Shown piece by piece: positions 13,992 to 17,404 of a stretch of DNA of 17,404 nt. How positions within the stretch are numbered: the stretch's first letter is position 1; each line of letters starts with the position of its first letter. Both the position numbers and the translations under genes were made by a program. The DNA comes from Bacillota bacterium (GTDB lineage: Bacteria > Bacillota > Clostridia > Saccharofermentanales > Fastidiosipilaceae), in the NCBI GenBank assembly GCA_023420715.1, contig JAEZVR010000124.1:1-17404 (forward strand), read 5' to 3'. A model generated the notes under the pieces. The model saw only the letters and a list, made by a program, of their open reading frames with translations. It searched no databases and had not been told where the DNA came from.

Positions 13992-15505
13992 CCGATCCCA
14001 CTTTCTGTTTGTGCCAACCGCTGTTGGCGATAAGCTCGACAACTGGCCATAAAACCTGCTGTCCATTCTGGTTGTTGGCGAAAATGCAAATGCACATAAC
14101 TCAAAAATCGACCTGGGCCAAGATGCCCTTCACGCCACGTCCGACCATCTGTTTTTTGGATACCAATATCTCCAGTCGATGGACTACAAACCGAATAATG
14201 AAAACAATGACCCCTCAGGTTTTGAGCAGAGAATCCATATGGCCACGCCATCGTCTCTGACCCTTGTTCTCGTAATATCTTTTGGATCTGAACATATCCA
14301 AAAGGCGCCAAGCGCCCGGTCATGCAAAAGGTGTGCTCCACCAAACCGACCATGGGCCAGGTCTGCCCATCCCTTGTCCTAAGTGATTTTCCTAAATACA
14401 TATAACCACCACATTCTGCCATAATCGGGATACCGCAGGATGCCCGTTCTCGCAGGGATGATATAAACGACGCATTATTACTTAAGGTCTGTGCATACAG
14501 TTCTGGATAACCGCCACCAAAATATAAACCATCACAGGTTTCTGGCAAATGGGTATCTGTTAAAGGACTAAAGGGCAGAAGCGTTGCACCGCATTCACAT
14601 AAATAAAGCAGCGCATCATCATAGTAGAAATTAAAACAATCATCCAATGCCACGCCAATCACCACAGACGATTGAGCTCGTCGGGGAACTGGCATATCGG
14701 ATACCGAAACAGGCGGTGCTAAATTGGCTAATGCGAACAAACCCTTCCAGTCAAGTGTTTCTTCCAATACCTCTGCCAAATGCTGCAACTGCTGTTGAAA
14801 ATTGTCAATCTGATGGGGTAAGACTAGGCCCAAATGGCGACTGGGAAGTCGAATCTCTCCCATCTGGGGTAAATAACCCAATATCGGTATACCGGTCGCT
14901 TGTTCGAGCATCGGTTTGATACGACGATATTGACCAGATGATACCCGATTTAAAATGACGCCAGAAATACCGGATGGTGATTGAAAAGCCAATAACCCCT
15001 GAATAACAGCTGCCAATGTTAAACTACTTCCCTTCCCATCGACGACAAGCACAACGGGGGTTTTCGTCAACTGAGCAATTTCATAACTGCTACAGGCAAG
15101 GGGTTGATCCCATCTGCCGTCATAATAACCCATCACACCTTCGATCAAACAAAAGTCTGCAGCTAGGGCAGATCTGGCGATGATTTGTTGCACGTCCACA
15201 GCAGACAGTAGCCACGTATCCAAATTAAACACTTGTTGTGGTGTTTGATCCGTTCCAAAGGTCTGGGCAATGGTTCGATAAAACATTGGGTCGATATAAT
15301 CCGGACCCACTTTAGCCGCTTGAACAGAAAGCTGACGGCGCAATAAGCAAGCGTACAATCCCATCGCCAAGGTGGTTTTGCCACTGCCACTATGCGTCCC
15401 TGCGACCATCAGTCGCGGGAATTGGAGCAAATGAGTCGAATGTCGTCGTTGTGTAGCAGCAGCTGTGGCAATGTTGTTTAACCACCGTTTTGCATCAAAT
15501 TTCAT
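13988..15505 (-). CDS. cbiA: Cobyrinic acid a,c-diamide synthase (CobB/CbiA)
   Basis: ATP- and glutamine-dependent amidation of the a and c carboxylates of cobyrinic acid (cobalt-containing form in the anaerobic route). 505 residues. P-loop GTHSGSGKTT is at 36-45, then KVGPDYIDPMF and EGVMGYYDG, both typical of the family. The glutaminase domain has GGGYPELYA, the nucleophile Cys365 in AECGGYMYLG, and the active-site His in SYVHLHF (about 472-474), so it looks intact. About 30 residues precede the first beta strand, a little more than usual; no better start was found, although its ribosome binding site (GAAGG) is about 12 bases away. It starts 15 bases after the hemL stop. Confidence 0.95.
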   Translation of the reverse strand: MKFDAKRWLNNIATAAATQRRHSTHLLQFPRLMVAGTHSGSGKTTLAMGLYACLLRRQLSVQAAKVGPDYIDPMFYRTIAQTFGTDQTPQQVFNLDTWLLSAVDVQQIIARSALAADFCLIEGVMGYYDGRWDQPLACSSYEIAQLTKTPVVLVVDGKGSSLTLAAVIQGLLAFQSPSGISGVILNRVSSGQYRRIKPMLEQATGIPILGYLPQMGEIRLPSRHLGLVLPHQIDNFQQQLQHLAEVLEETLDWKGLFALANLAPPVSVSDMPVPRRAQSSVVIGVALDDCFNFYYDDALLYLCECGATLLPFSPLTDTHLPETCDGLYFGGGYPELYAQTLSNNASFISSLRERASCGIPIMAECGGYMYLGKSLRTRDGQTWPMVGLVEHTFCMTGRLAPFGYVQIQKILREQGSETMAWPYGFSAQNLRGHCFHYSVCSPSTGDIGIQKTDGRTWREGHLGPGRFLSYVHLHFRQQPEWTAGFMASCRAYRQQRLAQTESGIG

Positions 15506-15520
15506 GTGATTAGCATACCT

Positions 15521-16819
15521 TCATCGTTGTGCGAGCGTCTTAAATGCCACTGCAGCAGCCTCTAAGGTCTCGTCTATGACTTGATCGGTATGTGGCACAT
15601 TGACAAACCAAGCCTCAAAAGGCGACGGCGGAATGTAGACCCCATGCGCCAGCATCGTTTGAAAAAACATCTTATATGTCTCTCGATCAGCCTGCTGCGC
15701 ACTGGCTTCATCATACACAGGTGTATCTGTCATAAAAAGCGAAAATAAGGATCCAATTTGATTGATCTGAACGGGAATACCTGCTTGAACTGCCAAGGCT
15801 TTTAGACCAGTAACCAATTTAGTCGTCTGTTGCGCCAAACGGTCATACACGGTTTCATCCGACAATAGTTCGTCGATCATCGCCTCGCCTGCGGCGACAG
15901 CCAAAGGATTTCCAGATAACGTTCCCGCTTGATAGACACCGCCTTCTGGAGCCACAAATGCCATCAGCTCACGCCGCCCACCATAGGCCCCGCCGGGCAA
16001 ACCGCCGCCAAAAATCATGCCATAGGTCACTAAATCTGCGACCACATCAAAATAAGCTTGAGCACCGCCAAGCCCAAGACGGAATCCCGTAATGACTTCA
16101 TCAAAAATAAGCAAGGCACCAAATTGCTGAGTGATATCTCGCAAAAACCGCAAAAAACCTGGCTTAGGCAAACAGACACCCATATTGGCGGCTACGGGTT
16201 CAACAATCACCGCAGCAATCTCATCTCCATGCGCTAAAAAACAACTTTTGACACTTTCAGCATCATTGTATGGGCAAACTAAGGTGAGGTCCGTATAGGC
16301 TTTTGGGACACCCAAACTATTCGGGGTTCCTGCCGTCAACAAGCCAGAACCACCTTTAACTAATAGACCATCACTATGACCATGGTAACAGCCACTAAAT
16401 TTTAAAATTTTCGTGCGGCCGGTTGCCCCTCTGGCCAGGCGGATGGCGCTCATCACTGCCTCTGTCCCGCTATTGACCAAACGGATGGACGCCACCCCTG
16501 GCAAAAGCTGACAAAGTTTTTCTGCAAAAATGGTTTCCTGAGGTGTCGTTGCACCAAAACTCACGCCAGATTGGCAGGCCCGTTCAATGGCTTCCTGAAC
16601 TGGCAAAAACGCATGACCAAAGATCAATGGACCCCAGGAACCAATATAATCAATATAGCGGTTTCCATCCACATCATATAGATAAGCGCCTTCACCTCGA
16701 GTGATAAAAACAGGAGGTTGATCGACCTGCAAAAAGGCTCGAACAGGGCTGTTTACCCCGCCTGGCATAACCTGTTTTGCCCGCTCATACCAATGTAAAG
16801 ACTGTGTTTGCTTCATCAT
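15521..16819 (-). CDS. hemL: Glutamate-1-semialdehyde aminotransferase HemL with catalytic Lys replaced by Met
   Basis: By family, converts glutamate-1-semialdehyde to 5-aminolevulinate with PLP/PMP, feeding heme and corrin synthesis. The 432 residues are of normal length. Well-preserved parts: MPGGVNSPVRAF at 18-29, LVNSGTEAVMSAIRLARG, FSGCYHGHSD, VEPVAANMG, FDEVITGFR with cofactor Asp240, YQAGTLSGNP, and PPSPFEA near the end. The Schiff-base lysine, normally in TLGK[IV]IGGG, is Met268 here (TYGMIFGGG; codon at 16016-16018 read as ATG). Neighbouring residues also differ (GLPGGAYGG instead of GLPVGAYGG). It could be a base error, a damaged gene or a changed enzyme. The start overlaps the hemB stop as ATGA, with GAGGA upstream; a second ATG follows immediately. 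Confidence 0.93.
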   Translation of the reverse strand: MMKQTQSLHWYERAKQVMPGGVNSPVRAFLQVDQPPVFITRGEGAYLYDVDGNRYIDYIGSWGPLIFGHAFLPVQEAIERACQSGVSFGATTPQETIFAEKLCQLLPGVASIRLVNSGTEAVMSAIRLARGATGRTKILKFSGCYHGHSDGLLVKGGSGLLTAGTPNSLGVPKAYTDLTLVCPYNDAESVKSCFLAHGDEIAAVIVEPVAANMGVCLPKPGFLRFLRDITQQFGALLIFDEVITGFRLGLGGAQAYFDVVADLVTYGMIFGGGLPGGAYGGRRELMAFVAPEGGVYQAGTLSGNPLAVAAGEAMIDELLSDETVYDRLAQQTTKLVTGLKALAVQAGIPVQINQIGSLFSLFMTDTPVYDEASAQQADRETYKMFFQTMLAHGVYIPPSPFEAWFVNVPHTDQVIDETLEAAAVAFKTLAQR

Positions 16820-17404
16820 TTTGTCCTCAAATAAGCTGCCGCTTCCAACGCAAAATAAGTGATAATTAGCCGAGCACCTGCACGTTTGATGGCCAATAGA
16901 CTCTCCATCATCACCCGTTGTTCATCAATCCAGCCTTTTTCCCCAGCTGCTTTGATCATGCTATATTCACCACTCACCTGATAAGCCACCACAGGAATCA
17001 GAACTTGATCTGTAATTTTTGCCAATACATCCAAATACGGTAGAGCCGGCTTTACCATGAGCAGATCCGCACCTTCTTCTAGATCAATTAAAGACTCATG
17101 AATGGCTTCTTTTAAATTGGCTGGATCCATTTGATAAGATTTTCGATCGCCAAAGGCTGGTGTCGAATCGCAGGCATCTCGAAAAGGACCATAAAACGCA
17201 GAGGCAAATTTCGTGCTGTAGGCCATGATAATGGTATCGACATAGCCTGCTTCATCCAACGCCTTGCGCATCGCGCCAACGCGACCATCCATCATATCCG
17301 ACGGAGCAACCATATCAGCACCGGCGGCTGCACAGGTGATTGCCATCTGGTTCAAATAGGGCAGGGTTTCATCATTGAGAATGCGGCCCTCGTGTATTAG
17401 GCCG
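16816..17404 (-). CDS. hemB: Delta-aminolevulinic acid dehydratase (porphobilinogen synthase), 5' end missing
   Basis: Condenses two 5-aminolevulinate molecules into porphobilinogen, the step after HemL. About 196 C-terminal residues are visible, roughly 60% of a typical 325-residue protein. The reading frame is open to the window edge. The first visible residues, GLIHEGRILNDETLPYL, match the family segment that follows the usual Cys-rich metal loop, which lies outside. Seen further on: AGADMVAPSDMMDGRV, the first active-site Lys in AYSTKFASAFYGPFRDA, the Schiff-base Lys in LLMVKPALPYLD, and VVAYQVSGEYSMIKAA. Both catalytic lysines are therefore present. The TGA overlaps the hemL ATG, indicating co-translation. 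Confidence 0.97.
   Translation of the reverse strand, partial: GLIHEGRILNDETLPYLNQMAITCAAAGADMVAPSDMMDGRVGAMRKALDEAGYVDTIIMAYSTKFASAFYGPFRDACDSTPAFGDRKSYQMDPANLKEAIHESLIDLEEGADLLMVKPALPYLDVLAKITDQVLIPVVAYQVSGEYSMIKAAGEKGWIDEQRVMMESLLAIKRAGARLIITYFALEAAAYLRTK

Noticed and set aside
13992..14066. 25-codon N-terminal extension of cobT
   Set aside because: It lies wholly inside cbiA and lacks family similarity; the ATGA overlap at 13988-13991 is the more convincing start.
15506..15520. Cobalamin riboswitch or promoter between hemL and cbiA
   Set aside because: The gap is 15 bases, too short for a riboswitch, and no promoter boxes are evident. Any B12 riboswitch would have to lie upstream of hemB, outside the window.

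Overview
All genes in this window lie on the minus strand, so the biological reading order runs from position 17404 down to 1. The window is almost fully coding: no gap exceeds 100 bases, starts and stops often overlap, and I see no mobile element, tRNA, rRNA, CRISPR array or riboswitch. Gene content and order (rpsF-ssb-rpsR, rplI-dnaB, tilS-hpt-ftsH), strong GGAGG ribosome binding sites, a TTG start and sigma-A type promoters point to a member of the Bacillota, probably an anaerobic clostridial or Negativicutes-like lineage. That placement is inference and I cannot name a genus. The clusters resemble those of Bacillus, but gdpP and yybS, which sit beside rplI-dnaC in B. subtilis, are absent.

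Region 1 (17404 to 6461) is a tetrapyrrole operon: hemB (5' end outside the window), hemL, cbiA, cobT, cobU, cobS, a CobU-like/CobC fusion, cbiB, cobD and cbiP. HemL and HemB supply 5-aminolevulinate and porphobilinogen, the common precursors of heme and corrin. CbiA and CbiP amidate the corrin ring. CobD and CbiB make and attach the aminopropanol arm. CobU activates adenosylcobinamide, CobT and the CobC domain prepare the lower ligand, and CobS joins the halves. The corrin-ring genes (cbiC to cbiL) and an adenosyltransferase are not in view.

Region 2 (6464 to 5262) is the rpsF-ssb-rpsR operon. It has a near-consensus promoter whose -35 box overlaps the cbiP stop codon, a leader hairpin, and a strong intrinsic terminator 4 bases after rpsR.

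Region 3 (5263 to 1) is a second housekeeping operon, rplI-dnaB-tilS-hpt-ftsH, read from an extended -10 promoter that abuts the terminator. ftsH runs off the window just after its HEAGH zinc motif.

The most notable observation is that HemL carries Met at position 268, where the family has the catalytic PLP-binding lysine, in an otherwise well-preserved protein. Second are two CobU-like domains that are degenerate in different places, one of them fused to the CobC phosphatase. I found no clearly new multi-gene system; this is mainly a housekeeping and cobalamin region.
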